NCBI RefSeq assembly: GCF_003646465.1
Contig: NZ_QZEX01000004.1
Span: forward strand, 62,001 to 126,000
Reading direction: 5' to 3'
Length of the DNA: 64,000 nt
DNA from: Chachezhania antarctica
GTDB taxonomy: Bacteria > Pseudomonadota > Alphaproteobacteria > Rhodobacterales > Rhodobacteraceae
The notes beneath the pieces were generated by a model. It ran no database searches and was not told the DNA's origin. It saw nothing but the letters and a program-made list of their open reading frames with translations. Positions within the stretch are counted from its first letter, which is position 1, and each line of letters begins with the position of its first letter. The translations under genes and the position numbers were made by a program. This document shows positions 33,498 to 43,689 of the stretch, piece after piece.

Positions 33498-34549
33498 CAC
33501 CGGCCCTGATCGTTCAATCCATCGGCCCCGCCGCGACCATTCAGGACCAAGGCCGTCCCGGCTACCGCGATCAGGGCCTGTCGCCCAGCGGGGCGGCGGA
33601 TCTGCTGGCGCTGGCGGAAGGGGCGGCCTTGCTGGGGCAGGGGGCCGACCTTGCCGCGCTGGAGATGCCCGCGACCGGGGGCAAGTTTCAAGCGGAAGGC
33701 GATCTGCGGATCGCCCTGACCGGCGCGCCGATGATGGCTACGCTGGAAGACCGGCCGATTGCGTGGAACGCCTCGCACGCCGTCTCGGCCGGGCAGATCC
33801 TGCAGATCGGCGGGGCAAAGGCGGGCGTCTATGGCTACCTGCACCTGGCGGGCGGGATCGATGCCGCGCCCGTTCTGGGCGCCCGTGCCGCGCATCTGGC
33901 GGCCGGTCTGGGCAAACCGGTGGAGCGCGGCGCGCGGCTGGCAGCCGGGGCCGGGGCTGCGGGCAAGTCCGGGCTGGTGCTGGACGTGGACGACCGCTTT
34001 TTCGGCGGGGAGGTCCGCGTTGTAGCCAGTCTGCAGACGGCGCTGTTCGATGACAAAACTCTGGCGCGGTTCGAGGCGACGGCATTCAAGCGCGGCGGTC
34101 GCGCCAACCGGATGGGGGTGGAGATGCTGTCGGAGGGCGACGGGTTTTCGGCCTCGGGCCAGCTTGATATCCTGTCGGAGGTGATCGTGCCCGGCGATAT
34201 CCAGATGACCGGGTCGGGGCAGCCCTATGTGCTGCTGCCGGAAAGCCAGACGACCGGGGGCTATCCCCGGATCGGGACGGTGATCCCGTCTGATCTGCCG
34301 AAAGTGGCGCAGACGCCGCCGGGGGCGGAGATCCGGTTCCGGTTCGTGGGGATGGACACGGCGCTGGAGATCGAGTCGGCGCGCCGCGCGCATCTGAAGA
34401 CGCTGCCCGGCAAGGTGCGGCCACTGGTGCGGGATGTGCACGACATTCCCGATCTTCTGGCCTATCGCTTGGTGGGCGGCGCGGTTTCCGCGCCCGACGA
34501 CCAGACATGGGGCTACGATACAGGCTTCAACACGGGGGACGCGACATGA
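33494..34549 (+). CDS. pxpC: 5-oxoprolinase subunit PxpC (KipA-like)
   Basis: A 351-residue biotin-dependent-carboxylase-like domain protein, the partner of PxpB. It opens with LIVQSIGPAATIQDQGRPGY and LSPSGAADLLALAEG, and later shows NRMGVEMLSEGD and GDIQMTGSGQPYVLLPESQT, all standard for the family. It overlaps pxpB (ATGA) and pxpA (ATGA), so the three are translationally coupled in the order B-C-A. Confidence 0.92.
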   Translation: MTPALIVQSIGPAATIQDQGRPGYRDQGLSPSGAADLLALAEGAALLGQGADLAALEMPATGGKFQAEGDLRIALTGAPMMATLEDRPIAWNASHAVSAGQILQIGGAKAGVYGYLHLAGGIDAAPVLGARAAHLAAGLGKPVERGARLAAGAGAAGKSGLVLDVDDRFFGGEVRVVASLQTALFDDKTLARFEATAFKRGGRANRMGVEMLSEGDGFSASGQLDILSEVIVPGDIQMTGSGQPYVLLPESQTTGGYPRIGTVIPSDLPKVAQTPPGAEIRFRFVGMDTALEIESARRAHLKTLPGKVRPLVRDVHDIPDLLAYRLVGGAVSAPDDQTWGYDTGFNTGDAT

Positions 34550-35316
34550 CACGAACGGTCGATCTGAATGCGGACATGGGCGAAAGCTTTGGCGCGTGGA
34601 CAATGGGCGATGATGCGGCGCTTCTGGAGATCGTGACCTCGGCCAATATCGCCTGCGGGTTTCATGCGGGCGATCCGGACGTGATGGCCCATGTCATGAG
34701 CACGGCGCATCTGAACGGGGTGGGCATCGGCTCGCACCCCGGGTTCCGGGATGTGCAGGGCTTCGGGCGCCGCCGCATGGACGTGCCGATGGCGACGCTG
34801 AAGAACTGGGTGCGGTACCAGCTTGCGGCGTCGATCGGCATGGCGAAGGCCGTGGGCGCCGAGGTGCGGCATCTGAAGCTGCACGGGGCGCTTTCGAACA
34901 TGGCCTGCGAAGATATCGAGATGGCCAAGGGGCTGTTCGATGCGGCGCTGTCTGTCGATCCGGATATCGTGATCATGGTGCTGGCGGCGACCCCGATGGA
35001 GCAGGCCGCGCGCGACCTTGGTTGCGCCTGGGCGGGCGAGATCTTTGCCGACCGCGCCTATCGCGAGGACGGGCTGCTGGTGGACCGGCGCGATCCGGGC
35101 GCGGTGATCCACGATCCCGAGATTGCCGCGGCACGGATGGTCGAGATGGTGAAGGCGGATGCGATCATGACGGACAAGGGTGTCCAGATCGAAGCCTCGA
35201 TCGACACGATCTGCGTCCATGGCGATACGCCGGAAGCGGTGGAGCTGGCCCGCGCGGTCCGTTCGGGACTGGAAGCATCGGGCGTCGTGGTGGCGCCTTT
35301 GGGGCGCGCGACCTGA
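34546..35316 (+). CDS. pxpA: 5-oxoprolinase subunit PxpA (LamB/YcsF family)
   Basis: A 256-residue metal-dependent TIM-barrel-like subunit. The N-terminus TVDLNADMGESFGAWTMGDD, the ACGFHAGDPDVM and GSHPGFRDVQGFGRR segments and LKLHGALSNMA are diagnostic for the LamB/YcsF family. With PxpB and PxpC it converts 5-oxoproline, a spontaneous damage product of glutamine and glutamate, back to glutamate. The ATG at 34546 is coupled to the pxpC stop. A family 1 hairpin element begins 18 bases after its stop. Confidence 0.94.
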   Translation: MTRTVDLNADMGESFGAWTMGDDAALLEIVTSANIACGFHAGDPDVMAHVMSTAHLNGVGIGSHPGFRDVQGFGRRRMDVPMATLKNWVRYQLAASIGMAKAVGAEVRHLKLHGALSNMACEDIEMAKGLFDAALSVDPDIVIMVLAATPMEQAARDLGCAWAGEIFADRAYREDGLLVDRRDPGAVIHDPEIAAARMVEMVKADAIMTDKGVQIEASIDTICVHGDTPEAVELARAVRSGLEASGVVVAPLGRAT

Positions 35317-35333
35317 GGACCGGCCCAACGCCG

Positions 35334-35415
35334 GGCCCCGCCTTCGGGCCGGCCCGCCCGCCCACCCCCGTCGGATCGCTGGCGCGATCCTCCTTGCCGG
35401 CCCGAAGGCGGGGCC
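35334..35415. repeat. Intergenic variable-arm hairpin element, family 1, copy B
   Basis: A perfect 20-bp inverted repeat (35334-35353 with 35396-35415) encloses a 42-base core that matches the copy A core almost base for base (CCCCCGTCGGATCGCT, then GCGATCCTCCTT). The arms share no evident similarity with copy A arms. It lies in the converging gap between pxpA and the pyrophosphatase gene. Confidence 0.85.
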
Positions 35416-35455
35416 AGGTCGGGATGGGCTTTCGTGGCGTGTCGCGGTGTCGGGT

Positions 35456-35500
35456 CTGAACCGTTGGTTCAGCGAAACGTGCCCGAAGGACGGGCACGTT
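35456..35500. terminator. Two stem-loops between pxpA and the pyrophosphatase gene
   Basis: CTGAACC-GTT-GGTTCAG (35456-35472) is followed by AACGTGCCCG-AAGGA-CGGGCACGTT (35476-35500), a perfect 10-bp stem. They lie in the intergenic region where two transcription units converge, about 43 bases past the pyrophosphatase stop on the minus strand. Neither has a clear T-run. Likely transcript-end structures. Confidence 0.55.
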
Positions 35501-35542
35501 CGGGATCGAAGGGACTGCCGGACGGACCGGCGCGGCCCGTAA

Positions 35543-36463
35543 TCAGAGCGTCAGGACAGGGACGATCTGCTTCTTGCGGCTGACGACGCCCGGCAGGACG
35601 ACTTCGTCGCCGGTGACGCTGGCGCCGAAGCTTTTCTCGGCCACGGTCTTGGTCAGTTCGCCCGGGATCAGCAGGGTGGCTTCCTCGCGCAGGATGTCGA
35701 CCACGAACAGAAGCACGTCATCGACGCCGTCTTCGTTGGCAACGGTGGGCATCGCGGCGATCAGCGCTTCCTTGCGGGACAGCACCGTCTGGGGCGACGT
35801 GGTTTCCAGCACGGAGACGCGGAATTTCTTGCCGCCGACTTCGTATTCCTTGCTGTCCATCCGGATCAGTTCGGCTTCGGAGAAGGCCGAGACGTCCGAC
35901 TTGGCAGCGAACATGTCCGACGCGTAGGCATCGATATCGACGCCCAGATCGCCTGCGATCTTTTTCGCGACGGCGGTGTCGTGGTCCGTCGTGGTGGGCG
36001 AGCGGAAGGCCAGCGTGTCGGACAGGATGCAGGTGAGCATCGCGCCTTTCACGGCTTTGGGCATGTCGGCATAGGCGTCGCCGATCAGATCGTACATGAT
36101 CGTGGCGGTGCAGGCGACGGGCTTGATCGTGATGTCGATCGGGCCCTTGGTTTCCAGCCCGCCGACCAGCTTGTGGTGGTCGATGATGCCCTGGATGTCG
36201 GCATCGTTGATGCCGGCGGGCAGTTCGGCCGGGTTGTTGGTGTCGACGATCACGACGGGCGTGTCGGCGGCGACGTCCGAGACGATCTCGGGCTTGTCGA
36301 GCTCCCAGTGGCTCAGCATGAAGGCGGCTTCGGTGTTGGGCTCGCCCAGCAGCACGGGCTTGGCCGGCACGTTCTTCACGTTGTTCAGGTACCAGGCCCA
36401 GATGATGGGCGAGCCGGTGGAATCGGTGTCGGGCGATTTGTGGCCCAGAATGAGAGTGGTCAT
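35543..36463 (-). CDS. ppaC: Manganese-dependent inorganic pyrophosphatase (family II)
   Basis: A 306-residue DHH-superfamily pyrophosphatase that hydrolyses the pyrophosphate released in biosynthesis. Metal-binding motifs are GHKSPDTDS (family GHxxPDxD), VDTNNP and the DHH sequence in IIDHHKLVGG; the C-terminal DHHA2 domain ends SRKKQIVPVL, with the substrate-binding SRKK. There are no CBS domains. The ATG at 36463 faces divergently from the DUF2161 gene. Confidence 0.95.
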   Translation of the reverse strand: MTTLILGHKSPDTDSTGSPIIWAWYLNNVKNVPAKPVLLGEPNTEAAFMLSHWELDKPEIVSDVAADTPVVIVDTNNPAELPAGINDADIQGIIDHHKLVGGLETKGPIDITIKPVACTATIMYDLIGDAYADMPKAVKGAMLTCILSDTLAFRSPTTTDHDTAVAKKIAGDLGVDIDAYASDMFAAKSDVSAFSEAELIRMDSKEYEVGGKKFRVSVLETTSPQTVLSRKEALIAAMPTVANEDGVDDVLLFVVDILREEATLLIPGELTKTVAEKSFGASVTGDEVVLPGVVSRKKQIVPVLTL

Positions 36464-36633
36464 GGCAGAGGTCCTATTCGCACATGCGGAAATTTGGCGC
36501 GTTATAGGAGCGGGGTATCACCTTGTCACGCGGCGCGCTTGGGCGCTGGCGGTGTCAAATAGACGCGACCGGCTGGCCTGGTTCGGTGCGGGCCCACTGG
36601 ACGGGCGGGGCTTTGCCGTTAGGATCCCGGGCC

Positions 36634-37305
36634 ATGCGCGAACAGGATCTCTATGCCCCGGTCAAGGCCCTTCTGGAACGGCAGGGCTATGTCGTGAAGG
36701 GAGAGGTCGGCGCCGCCGACGTGATGGCGTGCCGCGGTACTGAAGATCCGGTGATCGTAGAGCTGAAGCGCGGCTTTGCGCTGGCGCTGTACCATCAGGC
36801 GGTCGAGCGGCTGAAGGTGACGGAACTGGTGTATATCGCCGTGCCGAAGCCCAAGGGAAGGACTGCGCGGCGGGCGTTGAAGGACAACATCGCATTGTGC
36901 CGGCGGCTGGGGCTGGGGCTGATCACGGTGCTGGCGGACGGCCGGACCGAGGTGCAGTGCGATCCGGGACCCTATGCGCCGCGGAAGTCGAAGGTGAAGG
37001 CGGCGCGGTTGTTGCGCGAGTTCGAACGGCTGGAGGGCGATCCCAACGCAGGCGGCGCCACGCGGCACGGGATCGTCACGGCCTACCGGCAGGACGCGTT
37101 GCGCTGCGCGGCGCATCTGGTGGAGGCGGGGCCGACCAAGGGCGCCGTCGTGGCGAAGGCCACGGGCGTGAAGGCGGCGACGCGGGTCATGGCCGACAAC
37201 CACTATGGCTGGTTCGAACGGGTGGAAAAGGGGATCTACGGGATCACCGACGTGGGTCGCGACGGGCTGAAGCACTGGGCCTACAGTTGGGACGATGCAA
37301 CCTGA
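36634..37305 (+). CDS. DUF2161 protein, PD-(D/E)XK nuclease-like
   Basis: A 223-residue protein that starts MREQDLYAPVKALLERQGY. The region GEVGAADVMAC...PVIVELKRG fits a PD-(D/E)XK core: an acidic residue, then D in ADVM, then E-L-K. The C-terminal part looks like a winged-helix (GPTKGAVVAKATGVKAATRV, then GWFERVEKGIYGIT). This matches the DUF2161 family of predicted PD-(D/E)XK-type proteins; substrate and role are unknown. The frame is open upstream to 36523 but the ATG at 36634 is the sensible start. It converges with a second unknown gene across a perfect hairpin. Confidence 0.8.
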   Translation: MREQDLYAPVKALLERQGYVVKGEVGAADVMACRGTEDPVIVELKRGFALALYHQAVERLKVTELVYIAVPKPKGRTARRALKDNIALCRRLGLGLITVLADGRTEVQCDPGPYAPRKSKVKAARLLREFERLEGDPNAGGATRHGIVTAYRQDALRCAAHLVEAGPTKGAVVAKATGVKAATRVMADNHYGWFERVEKGIYGITDVGRDGLKHWAYSWDDAT

Positions 37306-37344
37306 ATACTCCGAATCCTGGACGGACACTGAAAACGCAGCCCC

Positions 37345-37364
37345 CCGGATCACTTGTGATCCGG
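37345..37364. terminator. Perfect bidirectional hairpin between converging genes
   Basis: CCGGATCAC-TT-GTGATCCGG is a 9-bp perfect stem in the 77-base gap between the DUF2161 gene and the minus-strand gene at 37383. It is positioned to end transcripts from both sides, though T-runs are absent. Confidence 0.55.
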
Positions 37365-37382
37365 TTCGCCATTGCTCCTCCG

Positions 37383-37790
37383 TCAGAACCCGGGTTCGGT
37401 GTTTTCGCTGCCCGGCCCGGAAAGCCGCCTTTCCCGCAGCCAGCTTGTCATCTGCCAGCGGATCAGGCGGTCCATCTCGATTGTCTTGAACTCGACACCG
37501 GTGCGCTTGGCGACGGTGCGGATGCGGGTCTCGTACGGGCCGATGCGCCCATCGGTGTCGATCAGCAGGATCGCGGGCGCCTTGCCGCTGAGCTCGGCCG
37601 CGAAAAGGGCCTGCTGGATACTGTCGAGCGCGCCGCGATTGTCCCAGCCGACCTCGACCACCTGCGTGGGTGTTTCGCAGTCGATCACGATGTGGCGGGT
37701 TTCGTCGGCAACGCTGTAGGTGTGACGCTGCTCGGTTTCGCCGCCGAGCATGAGCACGCAATAGATCGCTGCAAGGGCAAGTTCGTTCAT
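37383..37790 (-). CDS. Conserved hypothetical protein
   Basis: A 135-residue, probably cytoplasmic protein: MNELALAAIYCVLMLGGETE, then RHIVIDCETPTQVVEVGWD, ILLIDTDGRIGPYETRIRTV and EFKTIEMDRLIRW. I do not recognise the family. The strand pattern with acidic residues (VIDCE, VVEVGW, LLIDTDG) could fit a small nuclease-like or Rossmann-like fold, but no catalytic motif is convincing. The ATG at 37790 was preferred to 37823. The region upstream has a TTTCAC/GTGAAA palindrome and a doubled GTTAAC, shared with the groESL upstream region. Confidence 0.6.
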   Translation of the reverse strand: MNELALAAIYCVLMLGGETEQRHTYSVADETRHIVIDCETPTQVVEVGWDNRGALDSIQQALFAAELSGKAPAILLIDTDGRIGPYETRIRTVAKRTGVEFKTIEMDRLIRWQMTSWLRERRLSGPGSENTEPGF

Positions 37791-37908
37791 GGGACCGGTT
37801 TCACTGGTGAAATCAGTCCCCACGTTAACACAGGTTAACGGTCCCGTCCCCAGCGAGGCCCGAAAAGGCTAACGTCCGCGGTCGGAAAAAATTTTGCGAA
37901 CTGAATCG

Positions 37909-37971
37909 TTGACAGACGGATGCCATCTCCCTACTTACGGCTCGTTATCACTCACCGGGTGTGAGTGCTAA
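37909..37971 (+). promoter_or_regulatory. groESL promoter with CIRCE operator
   Basis: TTGACA (37909-37914) and, 17 bases on, TACTTA (37932-37937) give a housekeeping-type promoter. Just downstream lies TTATCACTC-N9-GAGTGCTAA (37945-37971), which matches the CIRCE operator TTAGCACTC-N9-GAGTGCTAA with one change in the left arm. HrcA would repress groESL here and release on heat shock. hrcA itself is not in the window. Confidence 0.9.
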
Positions 37972-38028
37972 TTCCCGGGGCCAAACCGGGACCTAGGGAG
38001 AAACTTTGAGCCTTAAGGAGCTGCAAAG

Positions 38029-38340
38029 ATGGCATTTACTCCGCTTCATGACCGGGTGCTCGTGCGCCGCGTGGAAAGCGAAGAAAAGACCTCTGGTGGT
38101 CTGATCATCCCCGATAGCGCAAAAGAAAAGCCTTCGGAAGGCGAAGTCGTGGCTTGCGGCGCAGGTGCGCGCAAGGATTCGGGCGAGCTGATCGACATGG
38201 CCGTCAAGCCGGGCGACCGCGTCCTGTTCGGCAAATGGTCGGGCACCGAAGTCACGATCGACGGCGAAGAGCTGTTGATCATGAAGGAAAGCGACATTCT
38301 GGGCATCATGGGTGACGCGAAAGCTGCGAAAGCAGCCTGA
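38029..38340 (+). CDS. groES: Co-chaperonin GroES
   Basis: A 103-residue GroES, the heptameric lid of the GroEL folding chamber. [20 protein letters not shown] at the N-terminus, the mobile loop [19 protein letters not shown] and [16 protein letters not shown] are all typical. AAGGAG lies ahead of the ATG. It is the first gene of the groESL operon, 48 bases before groEL, under CIRCE control. Confidence 0.98.
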   Translation: MAFTPLHDRVLVRRVESEEKTSGGLIIPDSAKEKPSEGEVVACGAGARKDSGELIDMAVKPGDRVLFGKWSGTEVTIDGEELLIMKESDILGIMGDAKAAKAA

Positions 38341-38361
38341 ACGCCTCGCTTCGTTTGATAG

Positions 38362-40038
<1,677 letters not shown>

Positions 40039-40064
40039 GCTGCTCTGCACTCCAGAGATCCGGG

Positions 40065-40095
40065 AAAGGGAGCCTTCGGGCTCCCTTTTCTTTTG
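40065..40095 (+). terminator. Intrinsic terminator of groESL
   Basis: AAAGGGAGCC-TTCG-GGCTCCCTTT (40065-40088), a perfect 10-bp stem with a UUCG tetraloop, followed by TCTTTTG. It starts 27 bases after the groEL stop. Confidence 0.92.
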
Positions 40096-40222
40096 CGCGG
40101 TCCCCCCTTGCGGGCGCCGTCGTTGTGCACCCGCGGCAAAGGTTCGGCTTGCGTCACGGGGGGCAGGGCGGCAATGGTAAGGGCATCCATTCATGGTGCA
40201 AACCGTTCTGGGGGACGACGAT

Positions 40223-41353
40223 ATGCGTGTATTCTTAGGTATTCTGTTAGCAGGCGTTCTGGGCACGGCGGCCCTGGCGCAGGACGATGACGACGCGCCG
40301 AAGATCTATGACATCGGCAGCGACGTGTTCGAGGCGGGGTCGTCCATCGACCAGTCCCAGACCGGGAAGGCAGACATCTTCCTGTTCGGCGAAACCGCCG
40401 TTTCCACCGCCGACATCACGGGCGGGGCGCATATCTTCGCGCGGCGGGTCACGGTCGAGGGCGCGGTCGGGCAGGACGTCTATGCCGCGGGCCAGTACGT
40501 GACCGTGGCGGGCGACGTGGCCGGCAACGTCACCACGATGGCCATGAATGTCGACATCGAAGGCAATGTCGCGGGCAACGTCCGCGCGACCGGCAGCGAG
40601 GTCGTGCTTCAGGGCGATATCGGCGGTTACGCGATGGTCTTTGCCGAAACGCTGACGATCAACGGCGTGGTCTCGGGCGATCTGGTCTTCGGGGGGCGGA
40701 CGCTCGATTTCGGGCCGGATGGAGAGGTGACCGGCAAGGTGACCCTGCACGAAGAGGACCCGGGCGATGTGCACCTGCCCGAACGCCTGCGGGATCGCGG
40801 CGATGTCGAAAGCGTGCCGCTGGATGAGGACAGCATGCCCGGGGCGTCGGATGTGCTGCCGTCCACGGCGTCGGTTGTCCTGTCCTTCCTTGGCGGGGTT
40901 CTGACCATTGCCGTTATCGCGGCGTTGATCGCGGGCTTCATGCCCGACAGCATGGCCAAGATGCGCCGGGCCATCGTCAACCAGCCGGGCCGCGCCTTCA
41001 TCCGGGGCTTCATTGCGGAAAGCACCATCATCGGCGGCGGCGTGCTGCTGGTCATGACGCTGATCGGCATCCTGCTGCTGCCCGCCGTCATCGTCCTGGC
41101 GTTCCTTGCGGCCTTCCTGGGTCACGTCGTGGGCGCCTATGCGCTGGGCGTGCGGCTGCTGGCCTTCGCGGGCAAGGGCGAACCGGCGGATTTCAAGGAC
41201 CGCGCGCTGTCGGCCTTTGTCGGTGCGCTGATCGCCGGGCTGATCTTTGCCATCCCGTTCGTGGGCTGGCTGTTCTACATGGCGCTGTTCCTTGTGGGCA
41301 TCGGCGGCATCATCGCGTGGCTGTTCCCCGGCAAGACACGCCGCCACGGTTGA
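40223..41353 (+). CDS. Exported beta-helix (bactofilin-like) membrane protein
   Basis: A 376-residue protein: a signal peptide (MRVFLGILLAGVLGTAALAQ), then a repetitive region (about 45-165) of short hydrophobic/glycine units such as GNVTTMAMNVDIEGNVAGNV that looks like the left-handed beta-helix of polymer-forming bactofilin-type domains. An acidic linker follows, then a C-terminal membrane part with about four helices (about 215-370). The signal peptide places the helix domain on the outer side, unlike classical cytoplasmic bactofilins. Function unknown. Start at 40223 was chosen for the signal peptide. A clean terminator follows. Confidence 0.7.
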   Translation: MRVFLGILLAGVLGTAALAQDDDDAPKIYDIGSDVFEAGSSIDQSQTGKADIFLFGETAVSTADITGGAHIFARRVTVEGAVGQDVYAAGQYVTVAGDVAGNVTTMAMNVDIEGNVAGNVRATGSEVVLQGDIGGYAMVFAETLTINGVVSGDLVFGGRTLDFGPDGEVTGKVTLHEEDPGDVHLPERLRDRGDVESVPLDEDSMPGASDVLPSTASVVLSFLGGVLTIAVIAALIAGFMPDSMAKMRRAIVNQPGRAFIRGFIAESTIIGGGVLLVMTLIGILLLPAVIVLAFLAAFLGHVVGAYALGVRLLAFAGKGEPADFKDRALSAFVGALIAGLIFAIPFVGWLFYMALFLVGIGGIIAWLFPGKTRRHG

Positions 41354-41372
41354 GCCGATCCAGCACCATTTC

Positions 41373-41403
41373 AGGGGCGTCCTTCGGGGCGCCCCTTTTC
41401 TTT
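41373..41403 (+). terminator. Intrinsic terminator after the beta-helix protein gene
   Basis: AGGGGCGTCC-TTCG-GGGCGCCCCT (41373-41396) is a 10-bp stem with one G-U pair and a UUCG loop, followed by TTTCTTT. It lies 20 bases past the stop codon. Confidence 0.88.
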
Positions 41404-41461
41404 GGGTAGCTCTTGCCTGCTGCCTTGGGTATGGCACCGCCAACGCCCCCGGATGGACCTT

Positions 41462-42622
41462 ATGCCGATGACTGCGCTTGCCCTGGACCTGACCCGTGCC
41501 CCGATTCTTCTGCCCGACGGCGCCGGGATGGCGCCCGGAACGCTGTCGATCGCGGATGGCCTGATCGTGGATGCGCCGGTGGGCCGGGCGGTGGATCTGT
41601 CGGGCTTCTGGGTCCTGCCCGGGATGGTCGACATGCACGGCGACGCGTTCGAACGCCATGTCGCGCCGCGGCGCGGGGCCAACACGAATGTCGATGACGG
41701 GATCGTCGCGGCCGAGGCCGAGCTTGCCGCCGCCGGGGTGACGACCGCCGTGCTGGCGCAGTTCTATTCGTGGGAAGGCGGCCTGCGCGGCCCCGAATTC
41801 GCGGGCACCGTGTTCGAAGCGATCAAGCGCGTGAAGCGCGCCGTGCCGTCCGACCTGATCCCGCAGCTGCGGTTCGAGTTCAACATGCTGGACGACTACC
41901 CCGGCCTGCCCGAGAAGATCGCCGGGTGGGAGGTGCCCTACGTCGTCTTCAACGACCACCTGCAGCACGACCGTCTGGCCGAAGGCCGTCGCCCGAAGCA
42001 GCTGACCGGGCAGGCGCTGAAAGCGGGCCGGAACCCGGAGGATCATTGGGCCTTGCTGCAGAAGTTGCACGGTTACGGCCTGCAGATCCCGGAGGCTGTG
42101 GAGGCGCTGATGGCCACGCTGGCCGCAGCGGGGGTCCGGTTGGGCAGTCATGACGAACACACGGCTGCCGACCGGGCGCTGTGGGCGTCCCGCGGGGCGC
42201 AGATATCGGAGTTCCCGGAGACGATGGAGGCCGCTCAGGCCGCGATGGACAGTGGCGGCACGGTTGTCGGGGGGTCTCCTAACGTGGTGCGGGGCGGGTC
42301 ACATAAAGGGAACGTAGGGGTTGATGACCTTGTGGCGGCGGGAATCGTCAATGCGTTGGCATCGGACTACCACTACCCGTCCATGCGCCGGGCGGCGTTC
42401 ATGCTGGCCGACAGGGGCGTCTGCTCGTTCGAGCACGCTTGGGGGCTTCTTTCCTCCGGTCCTGCGAAGGCACTGGGGCTGGACGACCGAGGCAGCCTGC
42501 GGGCCGGGCTGCGGGCGGATATCACCATCGTCGATCCCAAAACCCGCCGCGTGTGTGGGACGATTGCCGGCGGGCAGGTCAGCTACCTGTCGGGGGAACT
42601 GGCGACGCGCTTCCTGGCCTAG
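41462..42622 (+). CDS. phnM: PhnM-like alpha-D-ribose 1-methylphosphonate 5-triphosphate diphosphatase
   Basis: A 386-residue amidohydrolase-superfamily protein. The metal-binding start is PGMVDMHGDAFERHVAPR (PhnM-type HxD variant), followed by FNDHLQHDRL, GSHDEHTAADR, GGSPNVVRGGSHKGN and ALASDYHYPSMRRAAF. In the carbon-phosphorus lyase pathway PhnM releases pyrophosphate from the triphosphate intermediate. Here it stands alone: no phnGHIJKL or phosphonate transporter is in the window, so it may act with a distant phn locus or on another substrate. Two nearby ATGs (41462, 41468) are both possible. Its stop overlaps the converging purK by four bases. Confidence 0.85.
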   Translation: MPMTALALDLTRAPILLPDGAGMAPGTLSIADGLIVDAPVGRAVDLSGFWVLPGMVDMHGDAFERHVAPRRGANTNVDDGIVAAEAELAAAGVTTAVLAQFYSWEGGLRGPEFAGTVFEAIKRVKRAVPSDLIPQLRFEFNMLDDYPGLPEKIAGWEVPYVVFNDHLQHDRLAEGRRPKQLTGQALKAGRNPEDHWALLQKLHGYGLQIPEAVEALMATLAAAGVRLGSHDEHTAADRALWASRGAQISEFPETMEAAQAAMDSGGTVVGGSPNVVRGGSHKGNVGVDDLVAAGIVNALASDYHYPSMRRAAFMLADRGVCSFEHAWGLLSSGPAKALGLDDRGSLRAGLRADITIVDPKTRRVCGTIAGGQVSYLSGELATRFLA

Positions 42623-43689
42623 CCGCGCACGATCCGGTTCACGTGGCCCATCTTGCGGCCGGGCCGCGTCTCGGCCTTGCCGTATAGGTGCACGCCGGTG
42701 TCGGGCGCGGTCAGCAGGTCGGGCACGCGGGCCATGTCTTCGCCGATCAGGTTCTCCATAACCACATCGGCATGGCGCTGGCCGTCGCCCAAGGGCAGCC
42801 CCGCCACGGCGCGGATGTGCTGTTCGAACTGGTCCACGGCGCAGCCGTTCTGCGTCCAGTGGCCAGAGTTATGGACCCGCGGCGCGATTTCGTTCACGAC
42901 GAGGCCGGATTTGGTCACGAAGAGCTCCACCCCCATCACGCCGACATAATCGAGCGCGTTGAGGATGCGCGCGGCCAGCAGCACCGCATCGGTGCGGAGC
43001 GCGGGGCTGAGCGTGGCCGGAACGGTGGTGGTGCGCAGGATGCCGTCGCTGTGGACGTTCTCGCCCGGGTCATAGCAAGCGACGGAGCCGTCGAGCCCGC
43101 GGGCGGCGATGACCGAGATCTCGCGGTCGAAATCGACGAAGCCTTCGAGGATCGCCGCGGCGCCATCAAGGGCGGCCAGTGCATCGGCCGCCTGTGCCGG
43201 ATCGGTGATCCGTGCCTGGCCCTTGCCGTCATAGCCGAAGCGGCGGGTCTTCAGGATGGCGGGGGCGCCGATGCTCTCCATCGCGGCGTCCATGTCGGCG
43301 GTCGACGCGATGTCGGCGAAGGGCGCGGTGGAGAGGCCCAGATCCTTCAGGAAAGTCTTTTCGACCAGCCGGTCCTGGCTGACGCGCAGCGCCTCGCGCC
43401 CCGGACGGATGGGGCGGAGCGTTTCCAGCAGGTCCAGCGACTGGGTCGGGATGTTTTCGAATTCGTAGGTGATGACGTCGACGGCTTTGGCGAAGGCCCT
43501 CAGCGCGTCGGTGTCGGCATAGGACGCCGTCGTGACCTTGTCGGCCACGTGGCCCGCGGGCGGGTTGGCCGAGGGTTCGAAGATATGGCAGCGATAGCCC
43601 AGACGGGAGGCGGCGACCGACAGCATGCGGCCCAGCTGGCCACCGCCCAGAATGCCGATCACGGCGCCTTGGGGGAGCGGCTCAGTCAT
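42619..43689 (-). CDS. purK: 5-(carboxyamino)imidazole ribonucleotide synthase PurK
   Basis: A 356-residue ATP-grasp enzyme of purine synthesis that carboxylates AIR to N5-[22 protein letters not shown] at the N-terminus, the ATP-grasp segments [17 protein letters not shown] and [14 protein letters not shown] are decisive. The ATG at 43689 overlaps the purE stop by eight bases, so purE-purK are coupled; the in-frame extension to 43773 was rejected. Its stop overlaps the opposite-strand phnM. Confidence 0.97.
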   Translation of the reverse strand: MTEPLPQGAVIGILGGGQLGRMLSVAASRLGYRCHIFEPSANPPAGHVADKVTTASYADTDALRAFAKAVDVITYEFENIPTQSLDLLETLRPIRPGREALRVSQDRLVEKTFLKDLGLSTAPFADIASTADMDAAMESIGAPAILKTRRFGYDGKGQARITDPAQAADALAALDGAAAILEGFVDFDREISVIAARGLDGSVACYDPGENVHSDGILRTTTVPATLSPALRTDAVLLAARILNALDYVGVMGVELFVTKSGLVVNEIAPRVHNSGHWTQNGCAVDQFEQHIRAVAGLPLGDGQRHADVVMENLIGEDMARVPDLLTAPDTGVHLYGKAETRPGRKMGHVNRIVRG

